NCBI GenBank assembly: GCA_050999155.1 | Contig: JBPCPM010000169.1 | Coordinates: 1-9,896 of the forward strand | Reading direction: 5' to 3' | DNA length: 9,896 nucleotides | Origin: JBPCPM01 sp050999155 | GTDB taxonomy: Bacteria; Actinomycetota; Thermoleophilia; Solirubrobacterales; 70-9 | Part shown: positions 1 to 6,349 of the stretch, in pieces | How the letters are laid out: each line of letters opens with the position of its first letter | Position numbering within the stretch: the stretch's first letter is position 1 | Position numbers and translations under genes: made by a program | The notes under the pieces: generated by a model | Seen by the model: the letters and a program-made list of their open reading frames with translations, nothing else | Databases searched by the model: none | What the model was told of the DNA's origin: nothing

Positions 1-1217
1 GTTAAGCGGGGTGGCGACGCCCAACTGGGCCCCATCATGGTGCGGGCCGCCCCGCACTGTTCCCAGCGATTGACGGTCCGGCGCAGCTGGAAGTAGGCGA
101 CGATGCCCGGGGGGATGGGAAGCCAGAAGGCGATCAGCCGGTAGCCCAGGATCGCGGCGAACGTCTCGGCCTCGGGCTGGCCGAACAGGACGAAGGCGCC
201 GATCATTCCGGCGTCGACGGCCCCCACCCCGCCCGGGACGAACGGGATCAGGTTCGCCACCATGCCGATGAAGAACCCCTGCACCAGCACGCCGGGCGGC
301 ACGCTGACGTCGTAGGCCTCGAAGCAGGCCCAGAGGATCCCGATGTTCGCTGCCCAGAACCCGACGGCCCCGATGAGCGCGAGACCACCGCGCTTGGGGT
401 GACGCAGGAAGGCGAGCGCCTGGCGGGTGCCGGCGCCCATCGTGGCAGGCACCGTGGCCAGCCGGCGGGTCAGCCGCGCCCCCAACGAGCTGCCGTCGGA
501 GATGCGGCCGAGCCGAGCGTCGAGGTTCTTCGGGATCAAGGCGATGCCGGCGAACAGCGCCATCACCACGCCGGCCAGGGCGGCCGGGACGATGGTCATG
601 CCGACGGGGGCGTCTCCGGCCAGCACGCCGGTGCGCAGCAGCACGCCGAAGACCACGAGCGCGACCATGTACACGACGTAGAGCAAGACCAGGAACGCCA
701 CCATCCGGCTCGCCGCCCGGCGCAGTTCCATCCCCGCCTTGCGCAGGGCCCAGTAGGTGAGCACGATGCCCCCGGCGCCTCCGGCCGAGAACAGCCGCGT
801 CGCCGCGAGGCCGGCCATGGTGATCTGGTAGCCCTCACGCCACTGCAGGTCGGGGCCGCTGTCGCCGATCACGCCGCGAAACAGGGCCACGTAGGCGGCG
901 AACATCGCCACGCAGAACCCGACGCCGACCGCCAGCCACAGCGGGTCGCCCTCCGCCGTCTGGGCGATGGCGTCCTCGAGGCCGACCAGCTTGGGCAGCA
1001 GCACGTAGATGGCCAGCAGCAGGACGACGATGCCGATGACGCTCTGGACGATGGCTCCGCGGCTGGGCAGCAGCCGCGGAGCCTGATCGGGCTCCGACCC
1101 CGTCTCGGGATCGGCGACAGGCTCGTCGGACGGCGGTGCCCCTGCCGGGCTGCCCTGTGCTGCGCTGTTCGAGGCCGTCGGAGACCCGACAGTGCGATCG
1201 TGCGTCTTGGTCTTGAT
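1..1217 (-). CDS. YbhN/UPF0104 (LPG synthase TM-like) flippase-family membrane protein, C-terminus cut by window edge
   Basis: The minus-strand frame is open from just after the TAG at 1242-1244 to the left edge, giving about 405 residues. After a polar, Pro/Ser/Ala-rich N-terminal tail of about 60 residues come repeated hydrophobic helices. A late loop-helix motif PFVPGGVGAVDAG (PGG at residues 328-330) matches the conserved PxPGGxGxxE/D-type signature of the UPF0104/YbhN family, which shares its fold with the membrane domain of lysylphosphatidylglycerol synthase and is linked to lipid or glycolipid translocation. No lysyltransferase domain is visible in the window. The gene follows the PAP2 gene by about 24 nt, so co-transcription and a shared role in lipid metabolism are likely (inference). 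The start is odd: no ATG, GTG or TTG occurs in frame before the first helix. I place it at ATC 1217-1215, seven bases after a good GGGGAG ribosome site. A CTG further in is the alternative. Exact substrate unknown. Confidence 0.82.
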   Translation of the reverse strand, partial: MKTKTHDRTVGSPTASNSAAQGSPAGAPPSDEPVADPETGSEPDQAPRLLPSRGAIVQSVIGIVVLLLAIYVLLPKLVGLEDAIAQTAEGDPLWLAVGVGFCVAMFAAYVALFRGVIGDSGPDLQWREGYQITMAGLAATRLFSAGGAGGIVLTYWALRKAGMELRRAASRMVAFLVLLYVVYMVALVVFGVLLRTGVLAGDAPVGMTIVPAALAGVVMALFAGIALIPKNLDARLGRISDGSSLGARLTRRLATVPATMGAGTRQALAFLRHPKRGGLALIGAVGFWAANIGILWACFEAYDVSVPPGVLVQGFFIGMVANLIPFVPGGVGAVDAGMIGAFVLFGQPEAETFAAILGYRLIAFWLPIPPGIVAYFQLRRTVNRWEQCGAARTMMGPSWASPPRL

Positions 1218-1241
1218 GGATGCTCTCCCCTGGCGAGAAGC

Positions 1242-2198
1242 CTACATCGACCCTGGCCGAAAGCGCAATCGCCTCGTCCCGGCGAGCCGCTCAAGGCGCT
1301 GGATACGCGCGCTGAGAGCGTGCCCGAGCGGCTCGGCGGCCCGGTCGGCGGTCCGTACGGCCGCCACGACCGAGGCCCCGGCGACCAGGTCGATCACGTA
1401 GTGCTCTCCGAGGTAGACCAGCGCGAAGCCCAGGGTCGTCGCGTAGGCCCACCCTGCGGCTCGCTCGGCCGGGCCGACCTCGCCGAGCAGCACGGCGGCC
1501 ATGACCGATGTCCCGAAGTGCACGGAGGGCATCGCCGCCCACGGGTTGCCGCCGAAGAACCCGTACAACACCGGCCAGGCTCCTCCCCAGGTCCGTTCGC
1601 CCTGTTCGACCATCAGGCGACGCACGGCCTCGTCGGTGTGGCCCTCCTCGGACGCCCACCACGGCGGCGCGGTCGGGACCGCGGCGTAGGTGAGGGCGCC
1701 GAGATCGAAGCAGGCGCCCATCTGCCGAGCCCCGCGAGCGAAGCGGCGCTCGTCGCGGGAGCGGATCCACAGAAGGGCGGCGTAGGGCTCAAGGAACCAC
1801 AGCCAGTGGGTCCAGGTCAGCACGGTGTCGAGCGTGCGCCCCTCCGGTCGCGAGAGCCACTTCTGCAGGCGGGCGTTGGGCAGCGTGCCGGCGCCCAGCG
1901 CCCGGTCGACGACGATCGGATACCGGATCCGCAGCCGCCGGCGCAACCGCTCGGGGTCGTCGTACGGCAGCTCGTGGGCCACCAGATAGGCCCACATGTG
2001 CAAGAAGAACAGGGCAACGTCGCGCCGGGGGGTGCGGGGCGTGACCACCGCGAGGGCAACCGGGGCGGCGGCCATGACGGTCATGGTGGGCACGGCGCCG
2101 ACCCGCAGCCGCCGCCGCACGAAGGGAAGCGCCAGCGCCCCGGCGAGGCAGGCAAGAGTCCCGATTCGGAGTCCCGTGGAAACGGTCCGGGGCGACAA
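1242..2198 (-). CDS. PAP2-superfamily membrane phosphatase/phosphotransferase (inositolphosphotransferase-like)
   Basis: This 318-residue integral membrane protein belongs to the PAP2 acid phosphatase/transferase superfamily, most like the Aur1/inositolphosphotransferase-type branch. Visible active-site motifs are PTAPPWW (175-181), GNPWAAMPSVHFG with the PSxH core at 224-227, and YLGEHYVIDLVAG with His266 and Asp270 four apart. These correspond to the second and third conserved phosphatase motifs. Hydrophobic helices occur near 10-26, 37-52, 60-74, 125-145, 230-240 and 250-282. Such enzymes act on lipid phosphates or transfer phospho-headgroups at the membrane; the substrate cannot be read from sequence. 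The start is a TTG at 2198; a TATACT hexamer lies seven bases upstream, so the mRNA could be leaderless. The gene ends in TAG 24 nt before the flippase-like gene, in the same frame. Family call is firm; precise reaction is not. Confidence 0.88.
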   Translation of the reverse strand: MSPRTVSTGLRIGTLACLAGALALPFVRRRLRVGAVPTMTVMAAAPVALAVVTPRTPRRDVALFFLHMWAYLVAHELPYDDPERLRRRLRIRYPIVVDRALGAGTLPNARLQKWLSRPEGRTLDTVLTWTHWLWFLEPYAALLWIRSRDERRFARGARQMGACFDLGALTYAAVPTAPPWWASEEGHTDEAVRRLMVEQGERTWGGAWPVLYGFFGGNPWAAMPSVHFGTSVMAAVLLGEVGPAERAAGWAYATTLGFALVYLGEHYVIDLVAGASVVAAVRTADRAAEPLGHALSARIQRLERLAGTRRLRFRPGSM

Positions 2199-2257
2199 GC
2201 GGGCGAGTATACGAGCGGGTGAATAGAATGCTCGCGCTCCGCTGCGGAGCCCATCCC
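2199..2257. promoter_or_regulatory. Divergent promoter region between the PAP2 gene and coxB
   Basis: This 59-nt gap separates two genes transcribed away from each other, so it must hold both promoters unless they lie inside the coding regions. On the minus strand TATACT (2212-2207) ends seven bases before the TTG start of the PAP2 gene. On the plus strand TAGAAT (2224-2229) fits a -10 element, with transcription predicted to start near 2236. No convincing -35 hexamer is seen for either. The two elements are about 12 bp apart, so polymerase binding on one strand could hinder the other. The calls rest on hexamer matches only. Confidence 0.4.
2236..2250 (+). promoter_or_regulatory. Hairpin overlapping the coxB ribosome-binding site
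   Basis: GCTCCG (2236-2241) pairs perfectly with CGGAGC (2245-2250) around a CTG loop; as DNA the 15 bp form a near-perfect palindrome. The GGAG at 2246-2249, eight bases before the chosen coxB ATG, lies in the 3' arm. It would be hidden when the hairpin forms. The hairpin begins near the transcription start predicted from TAGAAT. It could act as translational control or as a palindromic operator, or it may be chance in GC-rich DNA. Confidence 0.35.
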
Positions 2258-3196
2258 ATGCGCCTTCGAATCCCGCTTCTCCTCACCGCCCTGGCCGCCC
2301 TGGCCGCCCTGGCCGCTCCCGCCTCCGCGACCGCCGGCCCGCTCGCTCCCGGTGGTTCCGGCGAGACCACGGTGGTCTACTGGCTGCTGGTCGTCTTCGG
2401 CGTCGGCGTCATCGTCGCCGTCCACGGAGCGCTGCTGGTCACCGCCCGCCGGTTCCGGGCCCGGCGCGGTTACGTCCCCCGGCAGCTCGTAGGTGGCCCC
2501 GGGACCCAGCGACGCCTGGCCGTCGGCGCCGGCGCGCTGGCTGCGGGGCTGCTCGTCGTCGGCGTCGTGTCCACCGCCATGGTGCGCGACCAGGGCGAGA
2601 CGGGCCCCAACGGCCTCGAGCTCTCGGCCCTGGCCCCCCAGCGCAACCTTGAACTCCCCGCGGGCAAGAACGACCCGCTGGTCATCCAGGTCGCCGGCCA
2701 GCAGTGGCTGTGGCGGTTCGCCTACCCCAACCCCGACGACGACCGCTCGTTCCCCGAGACCTTCAGCTACCGCAAGCTCGTGGTTCCCGTGGACACGCTG
2801 GTCGAGCTGCGGGTCATCTCCACCGACGTGGTCCACAACTTCTGGGTGCCCGAGCTCGGCCCCAAGATCGACGCGATCCCCGGCAAGCTCAACACGGTCA
2901 GCTTCGTCGCCGACGAGGAGGGCGTCTACGAGGGCCACGCATCGGTGCTCTCCGGCGACGGCTATCCCACCATGGGCATCGAGGTCGAGGTGGTCAGCCC
3001 CGCGAAGTACCAGCAGTTCGTCGCGCGCAAGGCCGAGGAGATCACCGCGGCCCAGACGGCTGTCCAGCGCGCGCTGGACACCGGCGAGCGGACGCCGGGC
3101 GGCGGCGGATCGGTGACCCAGGATCCGCGCAAGATCGAGACCCAGCCCAAGGAAGAGACCGACCAGACCATCGGCTCCCAGCGAGGAGGGTCCTGA
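2258..3196 (+). CDS. coxB: Cytochrome c oxidase subunit II homolog lacking the CuA site
   Basis: The 312-residue product has the subunit II layout: a signal peptide (1-26), membrane helices at about 38-62 and 86-108, then a cupredoxin domain (about 135-250) and a charged tail. Family landmarks are QQWLW (148-152) and VHNFWVPELGPKIDAIPG (His193). In active enzymes the CuA loop is CxxxCxxxHxxM. Here the aligned residues are Ala228, Ser232, Tyr236 and Met239, so both Cys and one His are lost and CuA cannot form. Loss of CuA is normal in quinol oxidases such as CyoA, but the adjoining subunit I has also lost its heme and CuB ligands. I chose ATG 2258 because it directly precedes the signal peptide and has GGAG eight bases upstream; GTG 2219 and ATG 2228 are alternatives. 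The stop TGA overlaps the coxA ATG, so translation is probably coupled. Confidence 0.93.
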   Translation: MRLRIPLLLTALAALAALAAPASATAGPLAPGGSGETTVVYWLLVVFGVGVIVAVHGALLVTARRFRARRGYVPRQLVGGPGTQRRLAVGAGALAAGLLVVGVVSTAMVRDQGETGPNGLELSALAPQRNLELPAGKNDPLVIQVAGQQWLWRFAYPNPDDDRSFPETFSYRKLVVPVDTLVELRVISTDVVHNFWVPELGPKIDAIPGKLNTVSFVADEEGVYEGHASVLSGDGYPTMGIEVEVVSPAKYQQFVARKAEEITAAQTAVQRALDTGERTPGGGGSVTQDPRKIETQPKEETDQTIGSQRGGS

Positions 3197-4893
3197 TGTC
3201 CGTCCCCACGTCCCACGGCGCCGAGGTCCGTTCCACGCGCGTCGACCGTCGCCGCTCGTGGATCGCCTGGACGGCTTCGGGCGACCACAAGCACATCGGG
3301 ATGCTGCTGATCGGCACCGCGCTATCGGTCGGCGTGCTGAGCCTGGTCCTGCTGCTGCTGACCCGGATCCAGCTGGCGATCCCCAACAACATCTTCATGG
3401 CCCCCGCCCGGTTCAACGAGGCGCTCTCGCTGCTCACGACGAGCGGTTTTTTCTGCGTGCTGCTGCCGCTGGCCTTTGGCCTGGCCACCTACGTCGTGCC
3501 GCTGCAGCTCGGGGCCCGCACCATCGCCCTCCCGCGCCTCACCCAGCTGGGCTACTGGCTGGTGCTCGGCGGCTCGATCGCCTTGTTTGCCTCGATCCTG
3601 TGGGACAATCCGCCGGCCGCCGGATTCGCCGCGCTGGCGCCGTTGTCCGACAACGAGTTCCTGGGCAGCAACGGGATGATCGCCTGGTCGCTGTGCATCC
3701 TGCTCACGGGGCTCGGCCTGCTGCTGCTGGCCGCCAACCTCGTGGTCACCTCGCTGCGCAGCAAGGCCCCCGGCCTGGTGTGGCGGCGGATGCCGCCCTT
3801 CTCTGCCGCGTCGGTGCTCGGATCATGGCTGACGCTCGCAACCCTGCCGGTCCTGCTGGCCGGCGCCGTGATGCTGCTCGCCGACCGGGCCTTCGGCGGC
3901 GAGTTCTTCGACGCTGCGGCCGGCGGATCACCCGGCTTCTGGATGCACCTCTTCTGGTTCGCGGTCACGCCCGCGTTCTTCACGATCGTGCTGATCGCCT
4001 TCGGAGCGATCTCGGAGATCCTGCCGAACCTCAGCGGCACCATCTCCTTCAATCACCGGTCCGTCGGGTTGTCCCTCGGCGCGATCGCCGGGCTCGCGCC
4101 CCTGGCCTGGATGCTCAACCTCCTCACGGCCGGGCTGCCGCTGGGCTTCCAGATCTTCGCGATGGTCATCGGCCTGCTGCTGGTTGTCCCGTTCACCGTG
4201 GTCCTCGCCAACTGGATCGCCACGATCTGGGGCGCGGCGCTGCGTCTGCGGGCACCTGCCCTATTTGCCTTCGGCGCGATCAGCCTGCTGATCGTGGGCC
4301 TGGTCACGAAGCTGATGCTCGCGGTGATTCCAATCGCCTACGTGCTCGACGGCACGGCGTTCTCGTCGGCCAGCAGCTGGTACGTGATGGTCGGCGCGCT
4401 GACCGCCCTTCTGGCGGGGCTGTACTACTGGTTCCCGAAGATGACGGGGCGCAGCCTCGGCGAGGGACTGGGCGCCGCCTCGATCGGGCTCATCGTCGGC
4501 GGCACGCACCTGATGCTGCTGCCGCTGCTGGCCGCGGGCCTCGACGGTCAACCGGCCGACATCAGCCGGTACTCCAGCGAGGTCAACTGGACGGTCTTCA
4601 ATGTGCTGGCGCTCCTGGGCACGCTCGGCCTGATCGGCGGGTACATCCTGACCCTGGCCAACGCTGTCATCAGCCGTGCTGCGGGCGCCCGGGCGGGCCA
4701 CGACCCGTGGAACGGCAGCACGCTCGAGTGGTTCACCAGCTCCCCGCCGCCGGCCAACAACTTCGACGCGGTACCCGATGTCCTCTCCGAGCATCCGCTC
4801 CGGGACATCCGTGAAACGATCCGCGGACGGAACCACCGGCGCGACGGGGCCGATACGCGACGCCCTGACGAGCACCGGCAACCGGTAGCCTGA
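3196..4893 (+). CDS. coxA: Cytochrome c oxidase subunit I homolog with all heme and CuB ligands replaced
   Basis: The 565-residue, roughly 12-helix product has normal length for A-type subunit I. Scaffold motifs remain: GDHKHIG (29-35), VVPLQLGAR (100-108), HLFWF (251-255), FGAISEILP (269-277), NWIATIWG (339-346), YYWFPKMTGR (410-419) and TLEWFTSSPPPANNF near the C-terminus. By ungapped alignment to family consensus recalled from memory, the helix II heme-a His is Leu80. HPEVY is TPAFF (258-262), the HH pair is Leu307-Asn308, the helix X AHFHYV segment is SASSWY (391-396), and the heme-propionate Arg pair is Ala454-Asp455. The K-channel Lys is Val336 and the D-channel entry Asp is Thr109. The protein should bind no heme or CuB and cannot reduce oxygen or pump protons by the known mechanism. 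The frame has no stop or shift, so it does not look like a pseudogene. GAGGAGGG precedes the ATG, which overlaps the coxB stop. Role unknown; a structural or assembly partner is one inference. Confidence 0.93.
   Translation: MSVPTSHGAEVRSTRVDRRRSWIAWTASGDHKHIGMLLIGTALSVGVLSLVLLLLTRIQLAIPNNIFMAPARFNEALSLLTTSGFFCVLLPLAFGLATYVVPLQLGARTIALPRLTQLGYWLVLGGSIALFASILWDNPPAAGFAALAPLSDNEFLGSNGMIAWSLCILLTGLGLLLLAANLVVTSLRSKAPGLVWRRMPPFSAASVLGSWLTLATLPVLLAGAVMLLADRAFGGEFFDAAAGGSPGFWMHLFWFAVTPAFFTIVLIAFGAISEILPNLSGTISFNHRSVGLSLGAIAGLAPLAWMLNLLTAGLPLGFQIFAMVIGLLLVVPFTVVLANWIATIWGAALRLRAPALFAFGAISLLIVGLVTKLMLAVIPIAYVLDGTAFSSASSWYVMVGALTALLAGLYYWFPKMTGRSLGEGLGAASIGLIVGGTHLMLLPLLAAGLDGQPADISRYSSEVNWTVFNVLALLGTLGLIGGYILTLANAVISRAAGARAGHDPWNGSTLEWFTSSPPPANNFDAVPDVLSEHPLRDIRETIRGRNHRRDGADTRRPDEHRQPVA
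4886..4891 (+). promoter_or_regulatory. Possible -10 element before the ctaB leader ORF
   Basis: TAGCCT fits the actinobacterial TAnnnT pattern and lies six bases before an ATG at 4898, the spacing expected for a leaderless transcript. No -35 element is clear. It sits in the last codons of coxA, so an internal promoter for ctaB is possible but weakly supported. Confidence 0.2.
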
Positions 4894-4897
4894 TCGC

Positions 4898-4981
4898 ATG
4901 TCCCCCGATCCCGCCCAGGGGGCCGTGAGCGGCCGCCGGGGTGCGCCGGATCGCCCGCAGGCCCAACCCCGAGCGATCTGA
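4898..4981 (+). CDS. Possible 27-residue leader ORF overlapping the ctaB start
   Basis: A short frame begins at ATG 4898 and ends with TGA at 4979-4981, sharing its last base with the ctaB ATG in a TGATG overlap. The peptide is rich in Pro, Arg, Gly and Ala and has no recognisable domain or membrane helix. The ctaB start itself has no good Shine-Dalgarno sequence, so translation of this frame could deliver ribosomes to ctaB. It may equally be a chance frame in the 87-nt gap after coxA. Confidence 0.25.
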   Translation: MSPDPAQGAVSGRRGAPDRPQAQPRAI

Positions 4982-5964
4982 TGGAAGCCGGCGTCGCCCA
5001 CCACCACCCTCGTCCACGGTCGACCGCGGGCCCCGCTGCGCCGACTGCGCGGCCGCCCGCCCAGGCCGAACCGTCCGCCCCGCGCCGCAGCGCCGCGGCC
5101 GTCGCCGCCGACTACCTGGCGCTGACCAAGCCCCGGGTGCTGTCGCTGCTGCTGCTGACCACGGTGGCGGCCATGTTCGTCGCCGACCCGTCGGGACCCT
5201 CCGCCGTTCTCGTGGTGTGGACCGTGCTCGGCGGATACCTCTCGGCCGGGGGAGCCGGAGCGCTCAACCACTATCTCGACCGGGACGTGGACGCCCGCAT
5301 GGGACGCACCAAGGCGCGCCCGATCGTCGCGGGCCGTATCGCCCCGGGGCACGCGCTCGCGTTCGCGCTGACGCTGAGCGTCGCGTCGACGGTGGTACTG
5401 GCGCTCGCCGTCAACGGGCTGGCGGCGGTCCTGGCCCTGGCCGGACTGCTCTGGTACGTCTTCGTCTACACGCTGTGGCTCAAGCGCAACACGCCGCAGA
5501 ACATCGTGATCGGCGGCGCCGCCGGGGCGTTCCCGCCGCTGGTCGGATGGGCCGCGGCGACCGGGTCGCTACCGGCCGAGGCCTGGTGGCTGTTCGCGAT
5601 CGTGTTCGTGTGGACGCCGCCGCACTTCTGGGCCCTGTCGCTGCTGATCTCCCAGGATTACGCGCGGACCGGGATCCCGATGATGCCCGTGGTGCGCGGC
5701 GAGCGCAGCACCCGCCGCCAGATCCTCCAGTACACCCTGCTGCTCGCGGCGATCAGCATCGGCCCGGTCGTCACCGGCCTGTTCGGATGGCTGTACCTCG
5801 GCTCGGCCATCGCCCTGGCCACCGCCTTCGTCGTGCTGGCGCTTCGGCTCAGCCGTGACGGGGGTCGCCCGGCGGCCCGCCGCCTGTACCTGTTCTCGCT
5901 GACTTACCTGGCGCTGCTCTTCGTCGCCATGGCTGTCGACCGCATGCTGTCGACGGTCATCTGA
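4981..5964 (+). CDS. ctaB: Protoheme IX farnesyltransferase (heme O synthase)
   Basis: This UbiA-family prenyltransferase transfers a farnesyl group to heme b to make heme O, the precursor of heme A for aa3-type oxidases. The 327-residue product has a Pro/Ala-rich N-terminal tail of about 40 residues, then about nine membrane helices. The first Asp-rich loop is NHYLDRDVDARMGRTKARP with Asn96, Asp100 and Asp104. The later loop carries KRNTPQN (168-174), followed by GGAAGAFPPLVGWAA and WTPPHFW (211-217), all typical of CtaB/COX10. The neighbouring ligand-free subunit I would not use heme A, so CtaB presumably serves a canonical oxidase encoded elsewhere (inference). ATG 4981 is the only good start before the first helix; its ribosome site is weak. 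Identification is firm. Confidence 0.96.
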   Translation: MEAGVAHHHPRPRSTAGPAAPTARPPAQAEPSAPRRSAAAVAADYLALTKPRVLSLLLLTTVAAMFVADPSGPSAVLVVWTVLGGYLSAGGAGALNHYLDRDVDARMGRTKARPIVAGRIAPGHALAFALTLSVASTVVLALAVNGLAAVLALAGLLWYVFVYTLWLKRNTPQNIVIGGAAGAFPPLVGWAAATGSLPAEAWWLFAIVFVWTPPHFWALSLLISQDYARTGIPMMPVVRGERSTRRQILQYTLLLAAISIGPVVTGLFGWLYLGSAIALATAFVVLALRLSRDGGRPAARRLYLFSLTYLALLFVAMAVDRMLSTVI

Positions 5965-5977
5965 TAGAAGGAGCCCC

Positions 5978-6088
5978 ATGGGACGCACCTCGGTCCGCGC
6001 AACCTTCGTCACCACCCTGTGGGTGCTCGGCATCCCGCTGCTGTCGTTCGCCGCGGCTTTCCTGGCCTCGTTCGTCTTCTTGGACTAG
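5978..6088 (+). CDS. 36-residue single-helix membrane peptide
   Basis: This small frame starts at ATG 5978 after an AAGGAG ribosome site four bases upstream and ends at TAG 6086-6088. It begins 13 nt after the ctaB stop and ends 9 nt before the next gene. The peptide has a basic N-terminus (MGRTSVRATF) and then one hydrophobic helix of about 23 residues ending in LD. It has no known motif. Its strong ribosome site, clean spacing and operon position argue that it is real. By analogy with the tiny accessory subunits of terminal oxidases (CcoQ- or CydX-like in size, not in sequence), it may be a small subunit or assembly factor of the oxidase-like complex; that is inference. Confidence 0.6.
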   Translation: MGRTSVRATFVTTLWVLGIPLLSFAAAFLASFVFLD

Positions 6089-6097
6089 CCCGACCCC

Positions 6098-6337
6098 ATG
6101 AGCCGCCACGAGCACGACACCGAGATCATCTACCTCCCCGGCCCCTCCTACGGACCGGTGATGGTCGGCCTGGGCCTCCTGCTGATCGGCGTCGGCATCT
6201 TCTCCTGGATCGCCTACCTGCTGATGGGCGTGGTCTTCGCCCTGACCGGCGTGATCGTCTGGGTCCGCACGGCCCGCCAGGAACTCGCTCGCATGCCCCG
6301 CGAGCAACAGGCCTTCAGCACCGCCCGCCACCTGTAG
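6098..6337 (+). CDS. 79-residue two-helix protein, probable small oxidase subunit (subunit IV-like)
   Basis: The product has a charged N-terminus (MSRHEHDTEIIYLPGPSYGP), two hydrophobic helices at about residues 20-37 and 38-56, and a basic C-terminal tail. The acidic-hydrophobic-LPGPS-x-x-P segment just before the first helix resembles short subunit IV-type proteins and subunit I extensions in actinobacterial and related heme-copper oxidases, as I recall them; I could not search this. It is the last gene before the hairpin at 6350-6399 and starts 9 nt after the 36-residue peptide. No clear Shine-Dalgarno sequence is seen, so it may be translated by reinitiation. It could belong to the ligand-free CoxA/CoxB complex or to a canonical oxidase. 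It has no metal-binding motif. Confidence 0.72.
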   Translation: MSRHEHDTEIIYLPGPSYGPVMVGLGLLLIGVGIFSWIAYLLMGVVFALTGVIVWVRTARQELARMPREQQAFSTARHL

Positions 6338-6349
6338 GCCCCCCGGCCG

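Noticed and set aside
399..2222. A 607-residue plus-strand frame covering the flippase-like and PAP2 genes
   Set aside because: It is antisense to two recognisable membrane protein genes, is rich in Arg, Gly, His and Gln, and has no helices or motifs. Long antisense frames are expected in high-GC DNA.
2291..2317. Three tandem copies of a 9-bp unit (CTGGCCGCC, last copy ending in T)
   Set aside because: It encodes LAALAALAA in the signal peptide, an ordinary low-complexity hydrophobic stretch.
2081..2938. A 285-residue minus-strand frame across coxB
   Set aside because: It is antisense to the clearly homologous coxB and has low-complexity Asp/Gly/Gln composition with no motif.
3258..4814. 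A 518-residue plus-strand frame inside coxA in another phase
   Set aside because: It is an Arg/Ala/Pro-rich shifted frame of coxA; the coxA frame carries the family motifs.
2258..4893. Reading the coxBA pair as a quinol oxidase
   Set aside because: Loss of CuA would fit, but quinol oxidases keep all six subunit I His, the HPEVY Tyr and the Arg pair, all of which are missing here.
3196..4893. Reading coxA as a decaying pseudogene
   Set aside because: The frame is full length with no stop or shift, the scaffold motifs are well kept, and the stop/start overlap with coxB is intact. Substitutions fall selectively at cofactor and proton-path positions.
4261..5352. A 363-residue minus-strand frame across the end of coxA and start of ctaB
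   Set aside because: Antisense shadow with no family signature, spanning two genes with firm homology.
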